A stretch of 64,000 nt of DNA, from assembly GCA_018712645.1 (NCBI GenBank), contig DVGO01000056.1:124001-188000 (forward strand). The letters are read 5' to 3'. The notes below the pieces were generated by a model. The model was not told where the DNA came from, did no database searches, and saw only the letters and a program-made list of their open reading frames with translations. The position numbers and the translations under genes were made by a program. The DNA comes from Candidatus Faecousia faecavium (GTDB lineage Bacteria; Bacillota; Clostridia; Oscillospirales; Oscillospiraceae). The number at the start of each line of letters is the position of its first letter. Position 1 is the stretch's first letter. Below are positions 24,154 through 32,293 of the stretch, piece after piece.

Positions 24154-25047
24154 ATGGATCTTCGCAGTTTGAATATTTTTATCGAAGCGGCGGAGCTGGG
24201 AAGCTTTACCCGAACCGGGGAAAAGCTGGGTTACTCCCAGCCCACCATTTCCTTTCAGATCAAGCTTTTGGAAAAGGAACTGGGGGTGCAGCTGTTTGAC
24301 CGGATCGGACATACGGTCAGCCTGACCGATGCCGGACGGGATCTGCTTCCCTATGCCCAGAGCATCTGCCATCTGTCGGACGAGATGGTGCTGGGAACCG
24401 CTTCCCGGCAGGAACCCAAAGGACTTCTCCGTCTGGGTGCTCCCGACTCCCTGTGCGGCCCCCTGATTGCCGGGCATTTCCGGCAGTTCAGCAGCACCTA
24501 TCCCCAAATCTGCCTGGAAATTTCCACCGGCGACACCGGGCAGCTGCTGGACTTTCTGGATCACAATCTGGTGGATATGATCTGCACCATTGACGATCGG
24601 GTGTACGACACCAACTATGTCATTGCCAGCGAAGAAGAGATCCAGGTGCATTTTGTGGCATCTCCGGATCACCCCCTTGCCTCACAAGCGCAGGTGCCGC
24701 TGGAAGAACTGGTGCGCTTCCCCTTTCTGCTGACGGAGCGGGGGATGAGCTACCGCAGAATGATGGACGAAAAACTGGCCCGCAATTCTGTGCAGCTGCG
24801 TCCCATTCTGGAAACCGGGCGGGCAGATCTGATCTGCGCTCTGGCAGAAGAGAATGCCGGTATTGCCTTCCTTCCGGACTATGTCACCGAGGACAGCGTC
24901 CGGGCCGGGCGATTGGTTCGGCTGAATGTCCCCCAATGCCAAATCGTGGTGTGGAAACAGCTGCTCTATCGCCGGGAAAAATGGGTGTCCCTGCAAATGC
25001 GGGCCATGATCGACCATCTGTCCAAAATCACCCTGAGTCAGAAATAA
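24154..25047 (+). CDS. LysR-family transcriptional regulator
   Basis: 297 aa, typical length. N-terminal winged helix: LNIFIEAAELGSFTRTGEKL and YSQPTISFQIKLLEKELG with the recognition helix. The effector domain starts near residue 90 (GLLRLGAPDSLCGPLI) and has the family pattern ELVRFPFLLTE and AGIAFLPDYV. The effector is unknown. It is followed by a VanX-like gene after an 11-base gap, so the two form a unit, and it is divergent from the glycosyltransferase, which it might also control. Confidence 0.93.
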   Translation: MDLRSLNIFIEAAELGSFTRTGEKLGYSQPTISFQIKLLEKELGVQLFDRIGHTVSLTDAGRDLLPYAQSICHLSDEMVLGTASRQEPKGLLRLGAPDSLCGPLIAGHFRQFSSTYPQICLEISTGDTGQLLDFLDHNLVDMICTIDDRVYDTNYVIASEEEIQVHFVASPDHPLASQAQVPLEELVRFPFLLTERGMSYRRMMDEKLARNSVQLRPILETGRADLICALAEENAGIAFLPDYVTEDSVRAGRLVRLNVPQCQIVVWKQLLYRREKWVSLQMRAMIDHLSKITLSQK

Positions 25048-25058
25048 GGGAGCATTTT

Positions 25059-25757
25059 ATGAGACATCTTATTTTACTTCTGACAGTTCTTCTCCTGTTC
25101 AGCGGGTGCAACCGCCCTGCTGCATCCCCTGCCCAGCCCACGGAAACTACCCCAGGTTTTACCGTCCAGGAAACCACTGCCCCGCCTGCAACCGTCCCCA
25201 CCGAACCGGAGGACGACGCCCTGGTTCGGGTGAAGGATTACCTGCCGGAAGCACAGCAGGAGCTGATGTACGCAACCCGGGAGAATTTCACCGGAGAACA
25301 GATTTACAGCTTTTACGAGGCCTATCTGCGCTACGGTACAGTAAAAAAGCTCCAGAAGGTATCTCAGGAACTATCCCAGATGGGGCTGAATCTTAAAATC
25401 TGGGACGGATTTCGCCCGGTAAGCGCCCAATTCCGTCTGTGGGAAGTTTGCCCCGATCCGGCCTATGTTGCAAACCCGGAAACGGGCTTTAGTTCCCACA
25501 GCCGGGGGAATACGGTGGATTTGACCCTGGTGGACGAAACCGGTCAGGAACTGGAAATGCCCACAGGCTTTGACGATTTTTCCGCTCTGGCAGACCGGGA
25601 TTACTCCGACTGTACCGCTGTGGCCAGGGAAAACGCCCAGCTTTTGCAGGACGTGATGGAACGCGGCGGTTTTACCGGTTACTTTGGAGAATGGTGGCAC
25701 TTTTCCGATACCCAAGACTATCCGGTGGAGGAAACTTTTGAACCCCCGGCGGGATAA
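25059..25757 (+). CDS. VanX/VanY-like M15 D-Ala-D-Ala peptidase (lipoprotein)
   Basis: 232 aa from ATG 25059 (AAGGGAG upstream); the track's start lies inside the LysR gene in another frame. Lipobox LLFSGC, Thr/Pro-rich spacer to about residue 48, then the M15 domain: KIWDGFRPVSAQ, the zinc site SSHSRGNTVDLTLVD (His and Asp), and GEWWHF (Glu and His). M15D enzymes split D-Ala-D-Ala or trim peptidoglycan stems. As a surface lipoprotein it more likely acts in wall recycling than in vancomycin resistance; no vanHA genes are near. Confidence 0.87.
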   Translation: MRHLILLLTVLLLFSGCNRPAASPAQPTETTPGFTVQETTAPPATVPTEPEDDALVRVKDYLPEAQQELMYATRENFTGEQIYSFYEAYLRYGTVKKLQKVSQELSQMGLNLKIWDGFRPVSAQFRLWEVCPDPAYVANPETGFSSHSRGNTVDLTLVDETGQELEMPTGFDDFSALADRDYSDCTAVARENAQLLQDVMERGGFTGYFGEWWHFSDTQDYPVEETFEPPAG

Positions 25758-25763
25758 TGCAAA

Positions 25764-25797
25764 AGCGGTCTGCGAGTTTCTTCGCAGACCGTTTTCT
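25764..25797 (+). terminator. Terminator between convergent genes
   Basis: Stem CGGTCTGCGA/TCGCAGACCG followed by TTTTCTTAT. It lies between the stop codons of the VanX-like and peptidase E-like genes and may work both ways. Confidence 0.83.
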
Positions 25798-26528
25798 TAT
25801 CCAAATTCCGCCATGTCCAGCACCTGACCATCCCGGGTCAGCGGGTCCATTTCCCCGTTTCGCAGGATATAGCTTTCCCCGCACAGCAGCAGGCCCTGTT
25901 CGTCCTGGTAAAAATAGCTGCCATCCGGCAGGGCGTAGAAAGTTTTTCCGAAGCTATCAGCGTAGGTAATGTCCTCAAACAGCCTGCGTCCGTCCAGAAT
26001 GGCATCCCACACCTTCTGATAGTGGGGCAGAATATTGACCTCCGTCAGTCCTAATCCCGGTACAAACCGGGGAAAGTCCGGCGAAGATTCTCCCGGCTCC
26101 TCAGGCTGGACGTACACTTCCCGGGCCAGGTTCATGGAGCCTGCGCTGATGCCCATAACGGTGCCGGAGAAATCTTTCAGCAGATTTCCCAGCCCGATTT
26201 CCCGGAAAAAGCTGTTCTGAGTGGGCACATGACCTCCCGCCAGAACAATCAGATCCGCCTGGGCAATCAGATTTCGGGCCTGACGGGCATTTCGTCCGTC
26301 CAGCACCTGATAGCCAGAAAAGGGCATATCCGCCAGAGAGAAAGCTGCCGCGGTATCCGCACCAAAATGACAGGTCATGTGATGATCCTCCGGGTCAGAG
26401 CAAATGAACAGCGCCCGAGGCTCCGGCGGCAAAGCGGAGCGCAGCCGCTCCACAAAATCGTTGGCGCCGCTGAGGATAGCCCGGTCCGCCCCCTCCACGT
26501 AAGGGCTGCTGGTGATGAATACCTTCAT
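25797..26528 (-). CDS. Peptidase E-like (S51) protein
   Basis: 243 aa. The nucleophile elbow is GISAGSMNLA, with the LIVLAGGHVPTQ segment before it and GLGLTEVNILPHYQ carrying the catalytic His. This is the class I glutamine-amidotransferase-like fold of the S51 family (dipeptidase E, cyanophycinase). Peptidase E cleaves Asp-X dipeptides in the cytosol. There is no signal peptide, in agreement. It is 24 bases after the RluA-type gene on the same strand. Confidence 0.85.
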   Translation of the reverse strand: MKVFITSSPYVEGADRAILSGANDFVERLRSALPPEPRALFICSDPEDHHMTCHFGADTAAAFSLADMPFSGYQVLDGRNARQARNLIAQADLIVLAGGHVPTQNSFFREIGLGNLLKDFSGTVMGISAGSMNLAREVYVQPEEPGESSPDFPRFVPGLGLTEVNILPHYQKVWDAILDGRRLFEDITYADSFGKTFYALPDGSYFYQDEQGLLLCGESYILRNGEMDPLTRDGQVLDMAEFG

Positions 26529-26552
26529 ACAATCTCTCCCTGCATTCTGGAT

Positions 26553-27518
26553 TTATAACCGAAAATCCGGGAAATACTCCCCTACAAAGTCCACTTTTTC
26601 CACCTGGAAGGACTTTCCGTTCAGATATTCCAGCGCGCCTGCCTCGGTGGTAAAGCAGAAAGTCAGTTTGTAGGAGTACAGTGCCTGGTAACTGCGGTCG
26701 TAACGCTTATCCAGTTTGCCGTACTTCCCATCTCCCAGCAGCGGATGTCCGGCATGGGCAAATTGCGCCCGGATCTGGTGGGTTCGGCCGGTAATCAGCT
26801 CACATTCCACCAGGCTCAGTCCGTTCCGGCTGGCAAGGACTTTGTAGTTGGTCTGGCAGGTTTTGGCCCCAGGCTTGGGGCTGTCGCTGACGAATACCCG
26901 GTTCTTCTTTTCATCCTTGAACAAAAAGCCTTTCAAGCTGCCTTCTTTGACTTTCGGCGTTCCTTCCACAATGGCCAGATACCGTTTGTCCAGTTCCCGG
27001 TCTTTGATTTTCTGATTCATCACCCGCAGGGCTTCCGCGGTTTTCGCCGCAATGACAATGCCGCCGGTATTGCGGTCAATCCGGTTGCATAGCGCCGGAG
27101 TAAAGGCGTTCTCTTCCCGGGGCCGCCACTCCCTCTTCTGGTAGAGGTAAGCCTGGATATGGTCAATCAGCGTCCGTCCATATTCTGCGCCGTCATGGGG
27201 ATGCACCGCAAGCCCCGGGCGCTTATCCACCAGCAGAATATGGTCATCTTCGTAGACAATGTTCAGCTTGGGCGTTGCCACTGTCAGGTAAGCATTTTCT
27301 TCCCTGGGTTTGTCGAAAAATTCATCGTTGATATACAGCTGAAGCACATCCCCTGCCTGAAGCCGGGTATCCCGCTCCACACGCTTTCCGCCCAATTTGA
27401 TTCGTTTCAGACGGATATATTTCTGAGCCAGGGAAGCCGGCAGCAGCGGAACGGCTTTGGCGAGAAAACGGTCCAGACGCTGTCCCGCGTCGTTGGGGCC
27501 AATTGTCAGTTCTTTCAT
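26553..27518 (-). CDS. RluA-family 23S rRNA pseudouridine synthase
   Basis: 321 aa. An N-terminal S4 domain (QRLDRFLAKAVPLLPASLAQKYIRLKRIKLGGKRV pattern) is followed by the synthase domain with the catalytic Asp in NRIDRNTGGIVIAAKT, and GRTHQIRAQFAHAGHPLLGD. This is the RluC/RluD type that modifies 23S rRNA uridines. The exact position cannot be read from sequence. Start ATG 27518 overlaps the hprK stop by four bases, so the two are translationally coupled. Confidence 0.93.
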   Translation of the reverse strand: MKELTIGPNDAGQRLDRFLAKAVPLLPASLAQKYIRLKRIKLGGKRVERDTRLQAGDVLQLYINDEFFDKPREENAYLTVATPKLNIVYEDDHILLVDKRPGLAVHPHDGAEYGRTLIDHIQAYLYQKREWRPREENAFTPALCNRIDRNTGGIVIAAKTAEALRVMNQKIKDRELDKRYLAIVEGTPKVKEGSLKGFLFKDEKKNRVFVSDSPKPGAKTCQTNYKVLASRNGLSLVECELITGRTHQIRAQFAHAGHPLLGDGKYGKLDKRYDRSYQALYSYKLTFCFTTEAGALEYLNGKSFQVEKVDFVGEYFPDFRL

Positions 27519-28462
27519 GGATTCCTTCCTGTATGTTCTTCAAAATGTCGGTTCATCTGATCCGTGAACTCCTGGGCTGCGTTGTAGCCCATCTTCTTCT
27601 GACGGTTATTCATAGCGGCAACCTCCAGAATCACCGCCAGGTTACGGCCCGGGGTGATGGGGATGGTATACTTGGGAATTTTCACTCCCAGAATTTCCGT
27701 ATACTGTTCATCCAGTCCCAGACGGTCGTAGGCCTGATTCTTATTCCAGGCAACGATATCCACCACCAGGTTGATTTCGTTTTCCAGCTTGATGGCACCC
27801 ATACCAAACAGCTTTGCCACATTGATGATGCCGATACCACGCAGCTCGATATAGTTGCGAATCAGTTCCGGCGCCGTTCCCACCAGAGAGTTGGTGGAGA
27901 CTTTGCGGATTTCCACAGCATCGTCGGCAATCAGCCGGTGTCCGCGTTTCAGAAGCTCTACGGCGGCTTCGCTTTTTCCGATACCGCTGTCACCAGTCAG
28001 CAAAATTCCTTCACCGTAAACTTCCGCCAACACACCATGCCGGGTAATGCGGGGTGCCAGAGCCGCTTTCAGATAGGTGATAATGGTAGAAACAATGGTG
28101 CTGGTGGGCTCGGTGGTGCTCAAAATGGTGACATTGTGCTTTTTCGCCATGGTCAGCATTTCCGGATGGGGGGTAATTCCCCGGGCGATTATCAGCGCGG
28201 GAAATTTGTAAGAAAACAGCCGGTCATAAATGGCAGAGCGTTCCCAGGAAGCAAGCTTCGTCACATAGCTCATTTCCACATTTCCCATGACCTGCAAACG
28301 CATGGGTTCATAGTGGTCAAAATATCCCGCCAACTGCAAACCAGGACGGGCCATATCCTCCACTGTAATCCGGATGGAAGCAAAGTCCGTGGAGGCATAG
28401 ACAATATCCAGATGAAATTCCTTGACCAGTTGGCTCAGCAGTACGCTGTATGTATCCGTCAT
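27515..28462 (-). CDS. hprK: HPr kinase/phosphorylase
   Basis: 315 aa from ATG 28462 (GGGGTG upstream; the track adds three codons from a GTG). Walker A is GDSGIGKSEAAVELL, next HRLIADDAVEI, and the signature ELRGIGIINVAKLFG. The N-terminal domain (1-130) is the Mur-ligase-like fold. The enzyme phosphorylates Ser46 of HPr and controls carbon catabolite repression in Firmicutes. It has its own consensus promoter, divergent from rpmB. Confidence 0.95.
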   Translation of the reverse strand: MTDTYSVLLSQLVKEFHLDIVYASTDFASIRITVEDMARPGLQLAGYFDHYEPMRLQVMGNVEMSYVTKLASWERSAIYDRLFSYKFPALIIARGITPHPEMLTMAKKHNVTILSTTEPTSTIVSTIITYLKAALAPRITRHGVLAEVYGEGILLTGDSGIGKSEAAVELLKRGHRLIADDAVEIRKVSTNSLVGTAPELIRNYIELRGIGIINVAKLFGMGAIKLENEINLVVDIVAWNKNQAYDRLGLDEQYTEILGVKIPKYTIPITPGRNLAVILEVAAMNNRQKKMGYNAAQEFTDQMNRHFEEHTGRNP

Positions 28463-28496
28463 GGCGCACACCCCACAAGTTCGAGTTACTCAGAAC

Positions 28497-28525
28497 ATTA
28501 TACCCGCCGCAAAAAGGAATATCAA
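28497..28525 (-). promoter_or_regulatory. Sigma-A promoter for hprK
   Basis: TTGATA (28520-28525), 17 bases, TATAAT (28497-28502) on the minus strand, 35 bp before hprK. Confidence 0.8.
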
Positions 28526-28563
28526 TAGATTTCGAAAAAATCAAAAAAATTTGAAAAAAACCC

Positions 28564-28592
28564 TTGCTTTTTTGGCGAAAGTTTGATATCAT
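28564..28592 (+). promoter_or_regulatory. Sigma-A promoter for rpmB
   Basis: TTGCTT (28564-28569), 17 bases, TATCAT (28587-28592). A small CGCCT/AGGCG hairpin lies in the leader (28600-28614). Confidence 0.65.
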
Positions 28593-28657
28593 ATCAAAGC
28601 GCCTTTGGTAGGCGTAGTTTGTTGAGTAAACATCCGGATGGGAGGTGCAATGAAGAA

Positions 28658-28846
28658 ATGGCTAAGTGTGATTTTTGTGGCAAGGGCGTAACCTTTGGTA
28701 TTAAGGTCTCCCACTCCCACAGACGTTCCAATCGTGCATGGAAGCCCAACGTCAAGCGCGTTAAGGCTGTCGTTAACGGAACTCCCTGCCATGTGTACGC
28801 TTGTACCAGATGCCTCCGCTCCAATAAGGTCGAGCGTGCCATCTGA
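28658..28846 (+). CDS. rpmB: Ribosomal protein bL28
   Basis: 62 aa from ATG 28658 (GGGAGGTG eleven bases upstream); the track's extra 25 residues are leader sequence. MAKCDFCGKGVTFG starts the protein, and CTRCLRSNKV closes it, giving the zinc-binding CxxC...CxxC form. A single gene with its own promoter and terminator, as often seen in Bacillota. Confidence 0.95.
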   Translation: MAKCDFCGKGVTFGIKVSHSHRRSNRAWKPNVKRVKAVVNGTPCHVYACTRCLRSNKVERAI

Positions 28847-28864
28847 TTTCCCGGGCATATAATT

Positions 28865-28894
28865 ACGTTGCTGACTTCTCAGCAGCGTTTTTAT
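28865..28894 (+). terminator. Terminator of rpmB
   Basis: Stem ACGTTGCTGA/TCAGCAGCGT with a CTTC tetraloop and TTTTATTTT. Confidence 0.88.
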
Positions 28895-28948
28895 TTTGTC
28901 CGGCAGAATTTCCGCTCCACGAATTTGGCACAATTTGGCCCGAAAAAG

Positions 28949-29614
28949 TCACATTTCTTCCTGCCGATTGCCCCGAATGGTCTTCAGATAATTGTATACC
29001 GTAAAATTGGTAACTCCCAGCCGCTTTGCCACATACTCCACGGCTCCTTTTACGTCAAAGAGTCCTTTCTGCTCCAGCTTTTTCACAACTGCCAGTTTGT
29101 CTTCCTTCTGCATATAGGCTGCCGGTTTGTCCATCCGTTCCAGTTCCCTGCGTACCATGGATTCCACAATCTCGTTAATATCCCGGCAGGACCGCTCTGA
29201 AAATACATTGTCAATCCCGGCATCTGAAAATTCCGTGAGATTCCCCAAAAGCTTTGATGCAACCACATAATCCGTCAAATCCTGGTTGATGCACACACTC
29301 CCCAAAACACGCTGGGATTCATCCCGGATAAACAGGGTAGAATTGCGCAGGACCCTGCCGTCCGGCAGCGTGGTTCGGTAGTTGATCTGATCCGGCACAT
29401 CGTTTCCGTAGTTGTCCAGTAACTGTAAAAGCACATCCGTTGGGGATCCTCCGACCTTACGGTTGGTTACGTTTCCAAAAACCCCTACAATAGAATGATC
29501 TGCACGGCCCAGGTCATGCACAATCACCTCATAGCGCTGTCCTAAAACCTGAGACAGTCCCTCTGCCAGCTGCATTGCAGCCTGCAGCCCTGGGTGCAAA
29601 TTTTCCGTCTGCAT
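28949..29614 (-). CDS. YheO-type PAS/HTH transcriptional regulator
   Basis: 221 aa from ATG 29614 (AAAAGGA nine bases upstream; the track start crosses the promoter). N-terminal PAS-like domain (GQRYEVIVHDLG, DHSIVGVFGNVTNRKVG, RNSTLFIRDES, GSVCINQDLT) and a C-terminal helix-turn-helix (GAVEYVAKRLGVTNFTVYNYLKTIR). This matches the YheO-like PAS/HTH_22 family, which often sits beside amino acid catabolism genes. Here it is downstream of a cysteine desulfidase gene but has its own promoter. It may sense cysteine or a related compound; that is inference. Confidence 0.88.
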   Translation of the reverse strand: MQTENLHPGLQAAMQLAEGLSQVLGQRYEVIVHDLGRADHSIVGVFGNVTNRKVGGSPTDVLLQLLDNYGNDVPDQINYRTTLPDGRVLRNSTLFIRDESQRVLGSVCINQDLTDYVVASKLLGNLTEFSDAGIDNVFSERSCRDINEIVESMVRRELERMDKPAAYMQKEDKLAVVKKLEQKGLFDVKGAVEYVAKRLGVTNFTVYNYLKTIRGNRQEEM

Positions 29615-29691
29615 CAAACCAGTCCTTTTTGCCAGCTTTCTTTTCCTCTGCCGTTCTCCACCGGCGGAAGATTGTCCGTCGTCGTGAGAGT

Positions 29692-29720
29692 AATATAGCA
29701 TTTAACCTGTAGGAAGTCAA
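29692..29720 (-). promoter_or_regulatory. Sigma-A promoter for the YheO-type regulator
   Basis: TTGACT (29715-29720), 17 bases, TATATT (29692-29697) on the minus strand. Confidence 0.7.
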
Positions 29721-29769
29721 TATCGCATCCTGAATTTTACCTGAAACCGCTGACCAAGCCAAGAATCCA

Positions 29770-29811
29770 ATAAGAAACGCCGCCGAGCAGGGAACCCCTG
29801 TACGGCGGCGC
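29770..29811 (-). terminator. Terminator of the cysteine desulfidase gene
   Basis: Stem CGCCGCCG/CGGCGGCG extended by GCAGGG/CCCTGT, followed by TTTCTTATT on the minus strand. Confidence 0.85.
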
Positions 29812-29842
29812 TTATGCAGTTTTTATAAAGCCGATTTTCCTT

Positions 29843-31126
29843 TCAGCACTGGGATTGGGTCATCATGCGAATGATTTCCCGGTCCGTCTGTTTCATACCT
29901 ACCCGGCCCAGGTGGCTGAAATTGTAAATGCTGTTTTCCACGCCCTTTACTACCAATCCATCACCGCCATAGAACTGATGCCCGTTGCGATACATCTCAA
30001 ATCCCAAAATTCCCGCGTCCACGGATACGGCGATTTTTGCGGCGCAGGAGGACTTGGCTCCGTCACAGACAATTCCGGATGTTATGGCCAGTGCATTGAC
30101 AATGGTATGGCTGACGGTAGCGGTGTCACCCGTAAGCAGGTAGGCAATTCCCGCCCCTGCTCCGGCACCGGCACTGACAGCGCCGCAGTAAGCAGACAAC
30201 CGGCCGATTCCCTGCTTTGCATGCAGAGTGATCAAATTGGATACCAGGAGTGCTCTAAGGAGCTTTTCTTTCGGAAGATTCTCTTCCTTGGCGTATTCTA
30301 TCACAGGCAAGGAAGCGGTCAGGCCCTGGTTGCCACTGCCGGAGGCAATGATGACAGGCAGCTCACAGCCGTTCATTCTGGCATCGGATGCGGCTGCTGC
30401 CCGGGCCTTAGCCCGGATTTTCACATTGTTTCCATAGACATGGATCAGCGTCTGGCCAATGGCCGCACCATACTTTCCCGTCATTCCCTCATCAGCAATG
30501 GCACTGTTATAGGCAATCTGCCGTTCCAGAATCTGGCCAACCTCTTCAAGATCACAGGAATCGGCAAAGTCGCAAATATCCTTCACATTCAGAAGGCTGT
30601 AATCCGGGGCATTTTCATCTACAATATCCAGGATTTCCTTATCCTTCAGAACCGTACCGTCCTTCTCAATGTGTACCAGGTTTGTGTGCTCGTTCACCGC
30701 CCGAACGGAGGCATACGCCTCACCGTGGTGCACCGTGACCGTCACATCCAGGACATACCCCGAATCCGCCGGAGCGACGGTTATAGGGGTTGTGTTCAGG
30801 TAATCTCTCAGACGCTCCTTTGCTTCCTCGCTGACATGGGCAATCACTTCCAGCTGAGCCCTTTCATCTCCGCCAAGAATGCCGATGGCCGCAGCAGCAG
30901 CGATGCCTTTGCTGCCATTGGTATTGGGAACCACAACGCTCTTTACGTTTTTAATAATGTTGCCGCTGGCTGTAATTTTCACCCGATCCGGAAGGGCGCC
31001 CAGTACGCTTCTTGCCATGGCAGCGCAATAGGCAATGGCAATGGGTTCCGTGCAGCCCATGGCCGGTATCAATTCCCGATGCAAAATCCGGACATAGGTC
31101 TGGTATACGATACTGTTTTTTTCCAT
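29843..31126 (-). CDS. L-cysteine desulfidase (CyuA/YhaM, UPF0597 family)
   Basis: 427 aa, full length. The N-terminal motif PAMGCTEPIAIAYC is the family hallmark; VVPNTNGSKGIA and SGSGNQGLTASLPV bind substrate and support the fold, and IVCDGAKSSCAAKIA supplies two more cysteines for the labile 4Fe-4S cluster. It converts L-cysteine to pyruvate, ammonia and sulfide, or acts on a related beta-substituted amino acid. Sulfide release fits an anaerobic gut lifestyle. AAGGAAAC precedes ATG 31126. Confidence 0.9.
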   Translation of the reverse strand: MEKNSIVYQTYVRILHRELIPAMGCTEPIAIAYCAAMARSVLGALPDRVKITASGNIIKNVKSVVVPNTNGSKGIAAAAAIGILGGDERAQLEVIAHVSEEAKERLRDYLNTTPITVAPADSGYVLDVTVTVHHGEAYASVRAVNEHTNLVHIEKDGTVLKDKEILDIVDENAPDYSLLNVKDICDFADSCDLEEVGQILERQIAYNSAIADEGMTGKYGAAIGQTLIHVYGNNVKIRAKARAAAASDARMNGCELPVIIASGSGNQGLTASLPVIEYAKEENLPKEKLLRALLVSNLITLHAKQGIGRLSAYCGAVSAGAGAGAGIAYLLTGDTATVSHTIVNALAITSGIVCDGAKSSCAAKIAVSVDAGILGFEMYRNGHQFYGGDGLVVKGVENSIYNFSHLGRVGMKQTDREIIRMMTQSQC

Positions 31127-31153
31127 GGAAACCTGTTTCCTTTCTTGATATCA

Positions 31154-31191
31154 TCTGAAAAGTACCGATGAGTTAACTCACCGGTACTTTT
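31154..31191 (-). terminator. Terminator or attenuator before the desulfidase gene
   Basis: Long stem AAAAGTACCG/CGGTACTTTT with inner GAGTT/AACTC, then TTTTCAG on the minus strand. Only about 30 bp separate it from the next start codon and no promoter fits in between, so partial read-through is likely. Confidence 0.65.
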
Positions 31192-31206
31192 CCTTATTTA
31201 GCAGCC

Positions 31207-32181
31207 TTAGGCAAATTCCCTCTGGGCTTCCAGGGTATACTGCACATAGAAGGCAGCGCCGTTGAGCATGCTATCCTCGTCCAGATTAAACTTGTCCGAG
31301 TGCAGCTCGTACACACAATCATTCTCCGGCGTGCGGCAGCCTACAAAGGCATAGACGCCGGGGGTTCGTTCCAGGAAATAGGAGAAGTCCTCTCCTCCGG
31401 GCGTTCCTGGGAACTGGATCAGATGCTCTTTGCCGATGCTGTTTTCCACTGCCCGCTGAGAAATCTGGCTGCAGCGATCATCGGTAATGGTGGCCGGAAT
31501 ATCGATGTAATAATCGAACTCGTAGGTTGCCCGGTAGGCTTCACATGTCCCCTTGATGATCCGCTCGATGATTCCGGGCAGCTGCTTTTGCAGCTTGGGG
31601 TTGAAGGTTCTCACCGTTCCCGTGAGCTCTGCAGATTCCGCAATGATATTGGGCAGTGTGCCGCAGTGGAAGGTGCAGATGCTTACCACCACTGTATCAT
31701 TGGGCTTTACTTCCCGACTGGTGATGCTTTGCAGTGCATCCACCACCTTGGCACCCACATAAATGGGGTCTACTGCGCTTTCCGGCATAGCCCCATGACC
31801 GGATTTGCCAATGATTTTAATCTTCATAAAGCCGGCAGAGGTATATCGGGGGCCGGGGTCAACAGAGATGGTTCCGGCAGGCAGTTTGGGGAAAATATGC
31901 ATGCCCGCAATCAGCATAATGCAGAACATCATGTTGGCAGTGGCCGTCAGGCCCTCCGGAATAGAGCGGAACATATTGAACAAGGACACGGGAGTCCGTT
32001 CCACTGCATGGTAGCTGTCTGCCACGACGCGGGTCACGCCGTCTACGGTTTCCCGGTCATAGGCACCCGGGACCACAAAGTAGGAAATGATGGTGCACAG
32101 TACCACCATAACCAGCAGCGGGATAAAGGGGTGCATTGCTTTGCCCTGGGTCAGGGCTTTCTTTTCTTTTTTGATCTTCAT
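31207..32181 (-). pseudogene. In-frame chimera: YfcC-type transporter N-terminus fused to M20 amidohydrolase C-terminus
   Basis: 324 aa. Residues 1-93 (HPFIPLLVMVVLCTIISYFVVPGAYDRE, then SLFNMFRSIPEGLTATANMMFCIMLIAG) are the start of a YfcC/C4-dicarboxylate-type carrier with two membrane helices. From MHIFPKLPAGTISVDPG on, the chain is the dimerisation domain and C-terminus of an M20D aminoacylase or hippurate-hydrolase-like enzyme (GKSGHGAMPESAVDPI, GTPGGEDFSYFLE, YELHSDKFNLDE). The M20 catalytic HxD and EE residues are missing, and so are most transporter helices. A deletion of about 1.6 kb joined two neighbouring genes in frame. It is probably non-functional although it keeps a start site (GGAGAAAGACAATG). 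Confidence 0.75.
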
Positions 32182-32293
32182 TGTCTTTCTCCTTTCAAAT
32201 TTCCGTTTGTCCTATTTCTGTTTGATGAAGCCCCTCCACCTCCCGTGAATTCATAATCCATTGTTAAAAGATAGTTGCTGTTATTTGACAATT

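Noticed and set aside
25059-25757. Vancomycin resistance gene
   Set aside because: The M15 protein is a lipoprotein without vanH/vanA/vanS/vanR neighbours, so wall turnover is the better reading.
29855-31171. 438-aa plus-strand ORF opposite the cysteine desulfidase
   Set aside because: The minus-strand product carries clear family motifs and a ribosome binding site; this ORF has neither.
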